Positions 9,549-18,706 of a stretch of DNA of 64,000 nucleotides are shown one piece after another. The stretch is from Gammaproteobacteria bacterium. GTDB lineage: Bacteria; Pseudomonadota; Gammaproteobacteria; Nevskiales; Nevskiaceae. A program made the translations under genes and the position numbers. Location of the stretch: positions 62,001 to 126,000 of the forward strand of contig JAPLSA010000017.1 in the NCBI GenBank assembly GCA_026398815.1, read 5' to 3'. Within the stretch, counting starts at the first letter, position 1, and each line of letters begins with the position of its first letter. The notes under the pieces were generated by a model. It was not told the DNA's origin and did not search any database. It was given only the letters and a program-made list of their open reading frames with translations.

Positions 9549-11629
9549 GGGCGAGCTTGCGTCGGCGACGGATGATCGGCCAGCAGCTGCTGGAAGTGCG
9601 GAAGCTGACGCAGCGTGTCCCAGGCCGGGTCGATGCGCAGCACCGCAGCCGAGATCACCGTGCCGGCGGGTGCCTGCAGCAGCTCGACCAGATGCCCGAT
9701 CGCGGCCTCGGATTCGCCGACCTGAGCCTCGACTCTCGCCGTGCGTTCGAGGTTGTAGGCGCCGACCATCGGGTCGCGCGACATCGGCAAGCCGTCGGAC
9801 GCCGCACGGGCTGAAGACAGCGCCGCCTGCTTGCGGCCGAGCCCCGCGTAGACCAGGCCAAGGTGGCTGCGGGCATCCAGTGCGGTGACCGGATTCGCCA
9901 GCTGCGGCTGCAGGACTTTCTCGGCGACCAGGAACGCGGCGCGCGCTGCATCGGCTTCGCCCTTGAAAGCCAGTGCCTGACCGCGCAGCAGGGCGGCCGG
10001 CACGGCGCTGTGCTCGAAGCGCGACATCAGCCAATCCGGGGCGCTGGCGATCGCGGCCAGCGCCGCATCCGGCCGGCGCAGCAGCATCTGCAGGCGGAAG
10101 CGCAGCCGCGATACCGAGCCTTCCGGATCAAGGTCCGCAGGCAGGCCCGCCAGCAGGCGTTCGGCCGCTGCGGTGTCGCCGCGCATGATCATCACCGTGG
10201 CGCGCTGCACCTGCGCTTCGGTATCGCCGGGGAAGATCGCCAGCGAACGCAGGAAGGCGACTTCGGCCTCGTCATAGCGACGCGGCATCGCGTAGGAATC
10301 GGCGATCTCCTTCGACAGCAATGAATTCTGCGGATCGAGCGATTCCGCCTGCTTCAGCTCCGGAATGCCGAAACTGGCATCGCCCTGGCGGCGCAGCACA
10401 TAGCCGATCGCAGACAGGACTTCGGCATTGTTCGGCATGTCCGCACGGGCGATGCCGAGCTCGCGCAGCGCCGCCGTGTAGTCACGATGGCCCCAGTAGT
10501 GCACGTAGCCCATCGCCAGATGGGCTTCCGGCAGGCCCGGCCGCAGGGCCAGCGCCCGCTCGGCGTTGCGCTGCGCTTCATCGACGACCGTCGGACGGGT
10601 GTCGATGCTGTACCAATGCAGAAAGCTCTGCAGGAATGACAGCTGGGCGTGGGCAACGGCAAAGCCGGGGTCGGCGGCGATGGCTGCGCGATACAGCGCC
10701 ACGGCTTCCCGGCCGCTGGTCGCCGGATCCCGGGCACTGCCGGTCTGCAGGGTCTGGAACAGGTAGCGGGCCTTCAGATAGAGATCATGGGCTTCGACGT
10801 TGTCGGTCGGCACGCTGGCGAGCCGGGCCGATTCCGCCGGCAACAGTCGCGCCTTCAACGCTTCGGCGACCTGCTGGGCGACATCGCTCTGCACGGCGAA
10901 GACGTCAGCCAGATCACGATCGTAGTTCTGCGCCCACAGGTGACTGTCGGTCTGCGCATCGATCAACTGCAGGTTGATGCGCACCTTGCCGCCGGCGCGG
11001 CGCACGCTGCCCTCAAGCACGGTCGCCACGCCGAGCTGCTGGCCGACGATGCGCAGGTTGGGCGGATGGCTGGCGTACTGCTCGGTGGAGGTGCGCGAAA
11101 TCACCTTGAGATCGCCGATGCCGGCCAGCCGGGTCAGGATCTCGTCCTGCATGCCGATCGCGAAATAGGCGTTGTCCTGGTCGGCGCTGAGGTTCTCGAA
11201 CGGCAGCACGGCGATCGATTTGCCGATCGCCGCAGCCGCTTCGCCAGCGCCGCCGCTTGAGACGGGCGCGCCGAAACGCTGGGCAACGAACAGCAGCAGG
11301 CCAGCCAGCAGCAGGGCCGCCAGCAGCAGGTTCAGCCAGCGGGCCGGACGACGCTGCGGCGGGCGGTCCGGAACCGCCGCCTCGTCGTCGCCTGAGGGCT
11401 CGGCGGTGCGAACGATACCGGTGGGGGTCAGATCGAAGATCCAGGCCAGCACCAGCGCCACCGGGAAGCCGGCGATCACCACCAGCACGATGATCCGCTG
11501 CACCAGCGCAGAGATATCGAACAGCGGCAGCACCTGGGTCACCGCCTGCACCAGCAGCCAGCCGGCGACCGCATAGGCCGCGCCGACCTTGTAGACGTGA
11601 CGGCGCTGCAGCTCAGAGAAAAAGCTCAT
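9545..11629 (-). CDS. Membrane-anchored TolB-like/TPR protein, paralogue 1 (full length)
   Basis: A 694-aa protein, the only one of the three with the complete membrane region: ELQRRHVYKVGAAYAVAGWL, helices at about 15-35, 45-65 (IIVLVVIAGFPVALVLAWIF, then DLTPTGI) and 95-115 (LNLLLAALLLAGLLLFVAQR). The TolB-like domain (KSIAVLPFENLSADQDNAYF ... LEGSVRRAGGKVRINLQLI) follows at about 140-270, then TPR-like helices to the C-terminus. The ATG overlaps the stop of the preceding paralogue (ATGA). The helices suggest an inner-membrane protein with a large soluble part; topology was not computed. The role is unknown; related proteins are often linked to cyclase or sigma-factor signalling. Confidence 0.82.
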   Translation of the reverse strand: MSFFSELQRRHVYKVGAAYAVAGWLLVQAVTQVLPLFDISALVQRIIVLVVIAGFPVALVLAWIFDLTPTGIVRTAEPSGDDEAAVPDRPPQRRPARWLNLLLAALLLAGLLLFVAQRFGAPVSSGGAGEAAAAIGKSIAVLPFENLSADQDNAYFAIGMQDEILTRLAGIGDLKVISRTSTEQYASHPPNLRIVGQQLGVATVLEGSVRRAGGKVRINLQLIDAQTDSHLWAQNYDRDLADVFAVQSDVAQQVAEALKARLLPAESARLASVPTDNVEAHDLYLKARYLFQTLQTGSARDPATSGREAVALYRAAIAADPGFAVAHAQLSFLQSFLHWYSIDTRPTVVDEAQRNAERALALRPGLPEAHLAMGYVHYWGHRDYTAALRELGIARADMPNNAEVLSAIGYVLRRQGDASFGIPELKQAESLDPQNSLLSKEIADSYAMPRRYDEAEVAFLRSLAIFPGDTEAQVQRATVMIMRGDTAAAERLLAGLPADLDPEGSVSRLRFRLQMLLRRPDAALAAIASAPDWLMSRFEHSAVPAALLRGQALAFKGEADAARAAFLVAEKVLQPQLANPVTALDARSHLGLVYAGLGRKQAALSSARAASDGLPMSRDPMVGAYNLERTARVEAQVGESEAAIGHLVELLQAPAGTVISAAVLRIDPAWDTLRQLPHFQQLLADHPSPTQARP

Positions 11630-13182
11630 GGCGGCGCGGTCCGGGCCGTTGCCGGAAACCGGATTGCCGGCGGCGGTGGCCAGCGCAATCCGGATTCCGC
11701 GAGCCGCGCCTTGAAGTTCGGCGTGGCGTCGAGGTCGAACGGAGCGCCGCAGAGGCAGTCGGCGCCGAGCACCGCGAGCAGGAATGGACCGGCAGGCTGG
11801 GCATCGACAATGGCAGCCCAGTGGTTGGCCTCCGCCCGGTCGCCCAGCACGGCGGCCGCGACGGCATCGGCATTGCCCCAGAACTGGTAGATCGACTGGC
11901 TGCGATCGATCGACTGCAGCCGGGCGCGCAGCTGCGCCGCGTTTTCGCCGGTGATGGCACCGAACATGACCTCGGCCGTGTAGCGGCCCTCGTCATGCGG
12001 CGTGATCGTGGCCAGCGCGGCACGGGCATCGTCGATCCGGCCCAGCATGATCAGCGCCCGGGTGCGCGCAGCATTGCGAATCGGCACGCCGCCGCGCGAC
12101 TGCTCGTAGTCGGCGACGATGTCGAGCGCCTGCTGCCCCTGCCCGGCCGCTAGTGCGGCGCGGATGCGGCTGTTGTAGTTGATGCGGTTCAGCGGATCGC
12201 AGGCGCTGGTGCGGCGGCCCAGGTCTTCGATCAGCCCGGTGTAGCCGAAAGCGCTGGCGAACACCGGCAGCCAGTCCGGGTTCCGGCAGCCGGGCTGCTT
12301 GAGCGCGGCTTCGATCTGCCCGGCCAGGCCATGCCAGTCGTCGCTGAGCATCTGCCGTTCGACCAGGGCCAGCAGGCGCTGCTGGGGATCGTGGCTGTGC
12401 TCGGCCACCAGGCCATAGAGACGCATGGCCTGCTGCTGGGCATCGAGTCGTTCCGCCTGCGGCCGGTCGTCGGCCAGCAGGATGTGGTTGTAGCGGTCCG
12501 CCGCCATGAAATAGGCCTGCGCGAAGCCCGGCTCCAGCGCCGTCGCCTTGTCGAACTCCAGGTTGGCCTGGCTCAGGCTGTCGATGGCGTTGCGGCTGCG
12601 CTCCGGGTCATGCGCCTCGTCGTAGCGCTTCAGGCCCTTCTGGTAGGCAATGAAGGCATCGACGCTGCTGACGCCGTCCTGGGCCATGCGCGCCCGCTGC
12701 GTCTCGTCCATGACGATGTTGAGTGCGCCGGCGACCTGTTCGGCAATGTCGAACTGCACCGCCAGCACATCGTTGAGCCGGCGGTCATAGGTGCTCGACC
12801 AGAGGTGGATGCCATCGGCGGCGCGGATCAGCTGGGCGGTGATCCGGACTCGGGCGCCATCGCGACGCACGCTGCCTTCCAGCAGATGCGCCACGTCCAG
12901 CTTGCGGCCGACTTCGCGAAGATCCTCGTCCTTGCCCTTGAACTGGAACGACGAGGTCCGGCCGACCACCCGCATGCCTTCGATACGGGCCAGCGAGTTG
13001 AGGATTTCTTCCGACAGGCCATCGGAGAAATAGCCGTTCTCGGCATCGGCGGAAAAACTGGCGAACGGCAGCACGGCGATCGACTTGTCAGCGGTGGCGG
13101 CGGTGCGCGACGGCGTCAGCAGCCGGTCGGTCAGCAGCAGCACCACGGCCAGCGCCAGCACCGCGATGATCCAGCGATCCAT
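11626..13182 (-). CDS. TolB-like/TPR protein, paralogue 3, with recombined N-terminus
   Basis: The readable frame gives 518 aa from ATG 13182: one membrane helix (IIAVLALAVVLLLTDRLL), the TolB-like domain (KSIAVLPFASFSADAENGYF, SSFQFKGKDEDLREVGRKLD, LEGSVRRDGARVRITAQLI) and TPR-like helices. The expected start (a VELQRRNVHRAAMFYAAAAW motif) exists upstream but in another frame, because a segment identical to paralogue 2 joins it out of frame (see 13062-13203 and 13204-13295). No good ribosome site precedes ATG 13182. It is first in the unit; its stop overlaps the start of paralogue 1. Either a shortened but working protein or a gene damaged at its 5' end. Confidence 0.65.
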   Translation of the reverse strand: MDRWIIAVLALAVVLLLTDRLLTPSRTAATADKSIAVLPFASFSADAENGYFSDGLSEEILNSLARIEGMRVVGRTSSFQFKGKDEDLREVGRKLDVAHLLEGSVRRDGARVRITAQLIRAADGIHLWSSTYDRRLNDVLAVQFDIAEQVAGALNIVMDETQRARMAQDGVSSVDAFIAYQKGLKRYDEAHDPERSRNAIDSLSQANLEFDKATALEPGFAQAYFMAADRYNHILLADDRPQAERLDAQQQAMRLYGLVAEHSHDPQQRLLALVERQMLSDDWHGLAGQIEAALKQPGCRNPDWLPVFASAFGYTGLIEDLGRRTSACDPLNRINYNSRIRAALAAGQGQQALDIVADYEQSRGGVPIRNAARTRALIMLGRIDDARAALATITPHDEGRYTAEVMFGAITGENAAQLRARLQSIDRSQSIYQFWGNADAVAAAVLGDRAEANHWAAIVDAQPAGPFLLAVLGADCLCGAPFDLDATPNFKARLAESGLRWPPPPAIRFPATARTAPP

Positions 13183-13203
13183 CGTCTTGCCGGTCTGCCG
13201 GGC
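13062..13203. repeat. 142-bp exact direct repeat, copy B (in paralogue 3)
   Basis: Same orientation and sequence as 9338-9479, 3,724 bp away. The left edge lies inside the TolB-like domain; the right edge joins the old N-terminal coding sequence with a 23-nt length difference relative to paralogue 2, which breaks the frame. Recent gene conversion or unequal recombination is the simplest reading. Confidence 0.95.
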
Positions 13204-13295
13204 TGCACCAGCAGCCAGGCTGCAGCGGCATAGAACATCGCTGCGCGGTGGACGTTGCGGCGCTGCAGTTCGACGAGTAGCGAAGGGCGACTCAC
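13204..13295 (-). pseudogene. Out-of-frame N-terminal relic of paralogue 3
   Basis: From GTG at 13295 the minus strand reads MSRPSLLVELQRRNVHRAAM followed by FYAAAAWLLVQ, the family's standard N-terminus. After the junction at 13203/13204 this frame no longer matches the downstream protein and meets a TGA about 23 codons later. It is therefore a disconnected fragment unless a frameshift restores it or a sequencing error caused the break. The remaining gap up to the ilvC terminator shows nothing further. Confidence 0.75.
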
Positions 13296-13372
13296 AACGC
13301 TCAGAAGGGCCGGTTCATGACGGGGTGTCGGCCGAAGAATAACCCGCCGGCCGGATTCCTCCGACCCAAACG

Positions 13373-13398
13373 GATCAGGGCGCCGAAGCGCCCTGATC
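13373..13398 (-). terminator. ilvC: Hairpin terminator of ilvC
   Basis: Perfect 11-bp stem GATCAGGGCGC / GCGCCCTGATC which, read on the minus strand, closes on a stable TTCG tetraloop. It starts 28 bp after the ilvC stop. Only a short TTT follows on the minus strand, so termination may be partial. Confidence 0.7.
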
Positions 13399-13426
13399 GT
13401 TGCAGCCGTTCAGCTGAACTGCAGCA

Positions 13427-14491
<1,065 letters not shown>

Positions 14492-14537
14492 TCAGTGGAT
14501 CGGATCGTTGTTGTCGTCGGCCGCAGCCGCCGCGTGT

Positions 14538-15050
14538 TCAGACCGGGGCGGCCAGCACGCTGACGCCGCGCTCCAGCGCGGCAGTACCGCTGCGCACCAG
14601 TTCGAGCACGCGGGCGGTGGTGCCGATTTCGGCGAGGAAGGCGTTGACCTCGGCGCCGGAGCCGGTCAGCTGCACGGTGCGGGTGGTGTCGGTCTCGTCG
14701 AGGATCTGGCCGTGATGGCGGAGCACGCTGTCGACGACGCGCTGCAGGTTGTCGCCGTCGACCGCCACTTTCAGCATCACCAGTTCGGCTTCCAGGTGGT
14801 CGCGGCCGGCGAGATCGACGATCTCGACGATCTCGATCAGCTTGCGCGACTGCTTGATGATCTGCTCGACGACCGACTCGCTGCCGTAGGTCACCAGGGT
14901 AATGCGCGACAGGCTGGGGTCGTGCGTCGGGGCGACGGTCAGCGACTCGATGTTGTAGCCGCGGGCCGAAAACATGCCGGCGACGCGCGCGAGTGCGCCT
15001 GCTTCGTTCTGGAGCAGGATGGAAACGATGTGGCGTTGATCTTGGCGCAT
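14538..15050 (-). CDS. ilvH: Acetolactate synthase regulatory (small) subunit
   Basis: A 170-aa protein beginning MRQDQRHIVSILLQNEAGAL. The N-terminal ACT domain (ARVAGMFSARGYNIESLTVA, then DPSLSRITLV) binds the branched-chain amino acid for feedback control; the C-terminal half matches the ALS_ss_C domain. The start was placed at 15050 because the upstream codons in the frame do not match the family. Unusually, the partner ilvB is not upstream on the same strand but divergent, starting 145 bp away. Confidence 0.93.
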   Translation of the reverse strand: MRQDQRHIVSILLQNEAGALARVAGMFSARGYNIESLTVAPTHDPSLSRITLVTYGSESVVEQIIKQSRKLIEIVEIVDLAGRDHLEAELVMLKVAVDGDNLQRVVDSVLRHHGQILDETDTTRTVQLTGSGAEVNAFLAEIGTTARVLELVRSGTAALERGVSVLAAPV

Positions 15051-15195
15051 AGGGCGCGCACGGTAGCCGCAGCGCGCGTCGGACGCAAGACAGGAACGGG
15101 CCTGATCCGGCAGGGACATGCTATAAAAGCGCCCCTTTTCGTCTCCCTGACCCGCTGATGGGAGCCTTTTCGCGTCAGAACCCGAGCTTCGACAG

Positions 15196-17049
15196 ATGAA
15201 CGCACCGCAGCAGCACGACTTTCACCCTCTCGCCGGCCAGACGATGAGTGGTGCCGACATCATCGTCCAGGTCCTGGCCGATGAGGGTGTCGAGGTCGTG
15301 TTCGGCTATTCCGGTGGCGCGATCCTGCCGACCTACGACGCGATCTTCCGCTTCAACGCCAAGCACCCGACCACCGCTGGCGGCGATCCGATGCCGCTGG
15401 TCGTGCCCGCCAACGAGCAGGGTGCAGGCTTCATGGCGGCTGGCTATGCCCGTGCGTCCGGCCGGGTCGGCGTGGCGCTGGTCACTTCGGGACCGGGCGC
15501 GACCAACACGGTCACGCCGGTGCGCGATTCGATGGCCGACTCGACGCCGATGATCGTCATCTGCGGCCAGGTGCCGACCAGCGCGATGGGCACCGACGCG
15601 TTCCAGGAAGCGCCGATCAGCAACATCATGGCCGCCTGCGCCAAGCACGTGTTCCTGGTCACCGACCCGACCAAGCTCGAAGCCACCGTGCGCACCGCGT
15701 TCGAGATCGCCCGCACCGGCCGTCCGGGCCCGGTGGTGATCGACGTGCCGAAGGACGTGCAGAACTGGAAGGGTGTGTTCACCGGCCGTCGCGATCTCGG
15801 CGGCCGCCTGCCGGTGCCGGGCTACCGCGCCCGGCTGCGGCTGACCGACGAGGCGCGCATCGACGACGCCGCGCTGACCCGCTTCCATGATCTGCTGAAG
15901 GCGGCCAAGCGTCCGGTGATCTATGCCGGCGGCGGCGTGATTCACGCCGAAGCCTCCGAGCAGCTGCGCGCGTTCGCCAACGAGTACGGCATTCCAACCG
16001 TCGCCACCCTGATGGGGCTCGGCTGCTACGACACGACGGCCCCGCTGTCGCTGCACATGCTCGGCATGCACGGCACCGCCTACGCGAACTACGCGGTCGA
16101 TGACTGCGACCTGCTGATCGCCATCGGCGCCCGCTTCGACGACCGCGTCGCCGGCGTGCCGGCCAAGTTCGCCCGCAACGCCAAGGCGATCCTGCATTTC
16201 GACGTCGACGCCAGCGAGATCAACAAGGTCAAGCGGGTCAACTGGTCGCATGTCGGCAACCTCAAGGTGGCGCTGACCCAGGTGCTGGAAAAGACCCGCG
16301 CCGAAGGCTTCAAGCCGGACTACAGCGAATGGCACGGCCATATCGCCGACCTGAAGCGCGTCCACGCGATGAATTACGACCGCGCCTCGAAGACCATCCA
16401 GCCGTACGCGATCATCGAGGCGATCAACAAGATCACCGGCGGCGAAGCGATCATCGCCACCGGTGTCGGCCAGCACCAGATGTGGGCGGCGCAGTACTTC
16501 GACTTCAAGCACCCGCGTCTGTGGCTGACCTCGGGCTCGATGGGCACGATGGGCTTCGGCCTGCCGGCGGCGATCGGCGCCCAGTTCGCCAACCCGAACA
16601 AGATCGTCGTCGACATCGATGGCGACGCCTCGGTGCGGATGAACATCGGCGAGATGGAAACCATCACCAACTACAACCTGCCGATCAAGGTCGTGGTGCT
16701 GAACAACTCCGGCGACGGCATGGTCCGCCAGTGGCAGAAGCTGTTCCATGAAAGCCGCTTCTCGGCCAGCGACAAGACGCTGCACAAGAAGGACTTCGTG
16801 AAGTCGGCGCAGGCCGACGGCTTCGAGTACGCGGTGCAGCTGTCGAACCCGGCCGACATCGACCGCGTGGTCAGCGAGTTCGTCGCTTTCCCCGGCCCGG
16901 CCTTCCTCGAAGTGATCATCGACCGCGACGCCGGCGTCTATCCGATGGTCGGCCCGGGCATGAGCTACGCCGAGATGATCACCGGCGACTGGATCGTCTC
17001 GCGCGAGCCGCCGAAGGTGCTCGACGTCTCCAAGACCCAGCTGTTCTGA
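15196..17049 (+). CDS. ilvB: Acetolactate synthase catalytic (large) subunit, atypical lineage
   Basis: A 617-aa ThDP enzyme that makes acetolactate from pyruvate. It has the catalytic glutamate in ANEQGAGFMAAGYARASG, the central FAD-binding-type domain, and a ThDP/Mg motif GDASVRMNIGEMET...LNN in place of the common GDGSFQMN. The C-terminus (DRDAGVYPMVGPGMSYAEM then ITGDWIV) and the GDGMVRQWQKLFHESRFSAS insert look more like the large subunits I know from Verrucomicrobia-type bacteria than like typical gammaproteobacterial IlvI; this is from memory. A 16-residue extension precedes the usual start (MSGADIIVQVL). It overlaps the next gene by one base and is divergent from ilvH. Confidence 0.93.
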   Translation: MNAPQQHDFHPLAGQTMSGADIIVQVLADEGVEVVFGYSGGAILPTYDAIFRFNAKHPTTAGGDPMPLVVPANEQGAGFMAAGYARASGRVGVALVTSGPGATNTVTPVRDSMADSTPMIVICGQVPTSAMGTDAFQEAPISNIMAACAKHVFLVTDPTKLEATVRTAFEIARTGRPGPVVIDVPKDVQNWKGVFTGRRDLGGRLPVPGYRARLRLTDEARIDDAALTRFHDLLKAAKRPVIYAGGGVIHAEASEQLRAFANEYGIPTVATLMGLGCYDTTAPLSLHMLGMHGTAYANYAVDDCDLLIAIGARFDDRVAGVPAKFARNAKAILHFDVDASEINKVKRVNWSHVGNLKVALTQVLEKTRAEGFKPDYSEWHGHIADLKRVHAMNYDRASKTIQPYAIIEAINKITGGEAIIATGVGQHQMWAAQYFDFKHPRLWLTSGSMGTMGFGLPAAIGAQFANPNKIVVDIDGDASVRMNIGEMETITNYNLPIKVVVLNNSGDGMVRQWQKLFHESRFSASDKTLHKKDFVKSAQADGFEYAVQLSNPADIDRVVSEFVAFPGPAFLEVIIDRDAGVYPMVGPGMSYAEMITGDWIVSREPPKVLDVSKTQLF

Positions 17050-17819
17050 TGACGGCGGGTCCGAGTGACGGCGACGCGATCGCCTACCGCTGGCGGAACG
17101 GCGCGCTGCAGCCGATCGCCCATCCGGCAACGACCCGGCTTGACCAGCTGCTCGGCATCGACCGCCAGAAGGCGGCGGCGGTGGCCAACACCGAGCAGTT
17201 CGTCGCCGGCCGGCCAGCCAATCACATCCTGCTGACCGGCTCGCGCGGCACCGGCAAGTCGTCGCTGGTGAAGGCGCTGCTGACCGAGTTCGCGCCGCGC
17301 GGCCTGCGGCTGGTGGAAGTGCAGCCGCAGGATCTGGTCGACCTGCCGGATGTGGTCGCGCCGCTGCGCGGCCGCGCCGAACGCTACGTGCTGTACGTCG
17401 ACGATTTCTCGATCTCCGCCAACGACAAGGCGCTGACCCAGCTGAAGGCCGCACTCGATGGCGGCATCGAGGAGCCGGCCGAAAACGTGCTGATCTACGC
17501 GACCAGCAATCGCCGCCATCTGACGCCGCAGCTGAAGAGCGACAACGCCGAGCATCGCTGGGAAAACGACGAGCTGAACCCGGGCGAATCGACCGAGGAA
17601 AAGGTCGCGCTGTCGGAGCGTTTCGGGCTGTGGCTGAGCTTCCAGCCGTTCACCCAGAGCCAGTACATCGACGCGGTGCGGCTGCACCTGAACCGGCTCG
17701 GCGTCAGCGCGTGGAATGACGAGATCAAGGTGCTGGCGCAGCGCTGGGCGCTGAACCGCGCCTCGCGATCGGGCCGCGTGGCCCAGCAGTTCGCCCGGGA
17801 TTACGCGGGACGGAACTGA
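17049..17819 (+). CDS. AAA+ ATPase of the DUF815 family
   Basis: A 256-aa P-loop protein. Walker A is GSRGTGKSSLVKALL near residue 61, the Walker B-like VLYVDDFS near 117 and the sensor-like LIYATSNRRHL near 152, all characteristic of DUF815. The role of the family is unknown. The start codon overlaps the ilvB stop (TGATG), so it is translated together with ilvB; whether that reflects function is unclear. Confidence 0.88.
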   Translation: MTAGPSDGDAIAYRWRNGALQPIAHPATTRLDQLLGIDRQKAAAVANTEQFVAGRPANHILLTGSRGTGKSSLVKALLTEFAPRGLRLVEVQPQDLVDLPDVVAPLRGRAERYVLYVDDFSISANDKALTQLKAALDGGIEEPAENVLIYATSNRRHLTPQLKSDNAEHRWENDELNPGESTEEKVALSERFGLWLSFQPFTQSQYIDAVRLHLNRLGVSAWNDEIKVLAQRWALNRASRSGRVAQQFARDYAGRN

Positions 17820-17820
17820 C

Positions 17821-17876
17821 CCGCTTGCCTTGAACGGCAAGCGGTCCGGCTCAACGCCCGGCCGCAGTGGCCGGGC
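17821..17876. terminator. Two tandem hairpins between convergent genes
   Basis: Two perfect inverted repeats fill the 63-bp gap between the DUF815 gene and acbP: CCGCTTGCC/GGCAAGCGG (17821-17829 with 17836-17844) and GCCCGGCC/GGCCGGGC (17856-17863 with 17869-17876). Neither has a T-tract, so they may act as weak bidirectional terminators or transcript-end protectors. Confidence 0.45.
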
Positions 17877-17882
17877 TGAAGT

Positions 17883-18140
17883 TCAGCCCAGCAGCGCCTT
17901 GACCTTGGCGACGTACTTCTTCATCGCTTCGTCGGTCGAGGTGCCCTTGAGGCCGGCCCAGGCGTCGAACTTGGCGCGGCCGACCATGTCCAGCATGCCG
18001 GGCCGCGAGCCGGTGACATCGCCGCTGCTGCCCTGCTTGAACAGCGAGTACAGCGTCAGCAGGTCGTCGTTGCTGGGCTTCTTGGTCAGGGTCTTGACGT
18101 CTTTCTGGGCTTGTTCGAACTGCGCTTTGAGGTCGGCCAT
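17883..18140 (-). CDS. acbP: Acyl-CoA-binding protein
   Basis: An 85-aa ACBP-fold protein that carries long-chain acyl-CoA esters in the cytoplasm. It has the family signatures LTKKPSNDDLLTLYSLFKQG and PGMLDMVGRAKFDAWAGLKG followed by a C-terminal helix (MKKYVAKVKALL). ATG 18140 follows GGAG with a spacing of 7. It is a single gene with its own upstream gap of 80 bp; the length is exactly that of the family (85-90). Confidence 0.94.
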   Translation of the reverse strand: MADLKAQFEQAQKDVKTLTKKPSNDDLLTLYSLFKQGSSGDVTGSRPGMLDMVGRAKFDAWAGLKGTSTDEAMKKYVAKVKALLG

Positions 18141-18220
18141 CTCGGGCTCCGGTGGGTGCAAAAAAGTGCACGAGTGTACCGATGGCGAGTGTCCGCCGCA
18201 GCCGGTGATGGGCAATCCTT

Positions 18221-18706
18221 TCAGTCGCGGCGATCCAGGGTCACGAACCGGAATGGCAGCGGATGACGCTGGTCGGCGGCATGCGGCTCGGCAACGGTTT
18301 CGATCCAGTCGGCCCTGTCGATGACCGGGAACCAGGTGTCGCCGTCGACCTCGGCCTGCACTTCGGTCAGCTCCAGCCGGCTGGCCAGCGGCAGGGTCTG
18401 GCGATACAGCTCGGCACCGCCGATCACCATCAGCGCCCGCCCCTGTGCAGCGTTCAGGGCCTGATCGAGCGTGGCGAACACGGTGGCACCTTCCGGCTTG
18501 AACGCAGGGTCGCGGCTGAGCACCCAGTTGTCGCGATCCGGCAGCGGCCGGCCCAGCGAGTCCCAGGTCTTGCGGCCCATCAGCACGGTCTTGCCGACGG
18601 TCAGGCGCTTGAAGCGCTTCAGATCGTCCGGCAGCCGCCACGGCAGGTCGCCGTCGCGGCCGATGGTGCGGTTGGCGGCCAGCGCCGCAATCAGGGTCAG
18701 GTTCAT
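18221..18706 (-). CDS. folA: Dihydrofolate reductase
   Basis: A 161-aa enzyme that reduces dihydrofolate to tetrahydrofolate with NADPH. Clear motifs: LIAALAANRTIGRDGDLPW near the start, the acidic active-site Asp in LPDDLKRFKRLT, VLMGRKTWDSLGRPLP, and VIGGAELYRQTLP. It overlaps the end of the upstream alpha/beta hydrolase gene (ATGA) and lies two genes downstream of thyA, the enzyme that produces its substrate. Confidence 0.96.
   Translation of the reverse strand: MNLTLIAALAANRTIGRDGDLPWRLPDDLKRFKRLTVGKTVLMGRKTWDSLGRPLPDRDNWVLSRDPAFKPEGATVFATLDQALNAAQGRALMVIGGAELYRQTLPLASRLELTEVQAEVDGDTWFPVIDRADWIETVAEPHAADQRHPLPFRFVTLDRRD

Noticed and set aside
15122-15127. TATAAA as the -10 box of ilvB
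   Set aside because: No acceptable -35 hexamer lies 16-18 bp upstream; a promoter there is possible but not supported enough to list.
15175-17454. 759-codon antisense open frame opposite ilvB
   Set aside because: Its composition (Arg/Ala/His/Val-rich, no domain) is that of a high-GC shadow; the plus strand encodes clear IlvB and DUF815 proteins.
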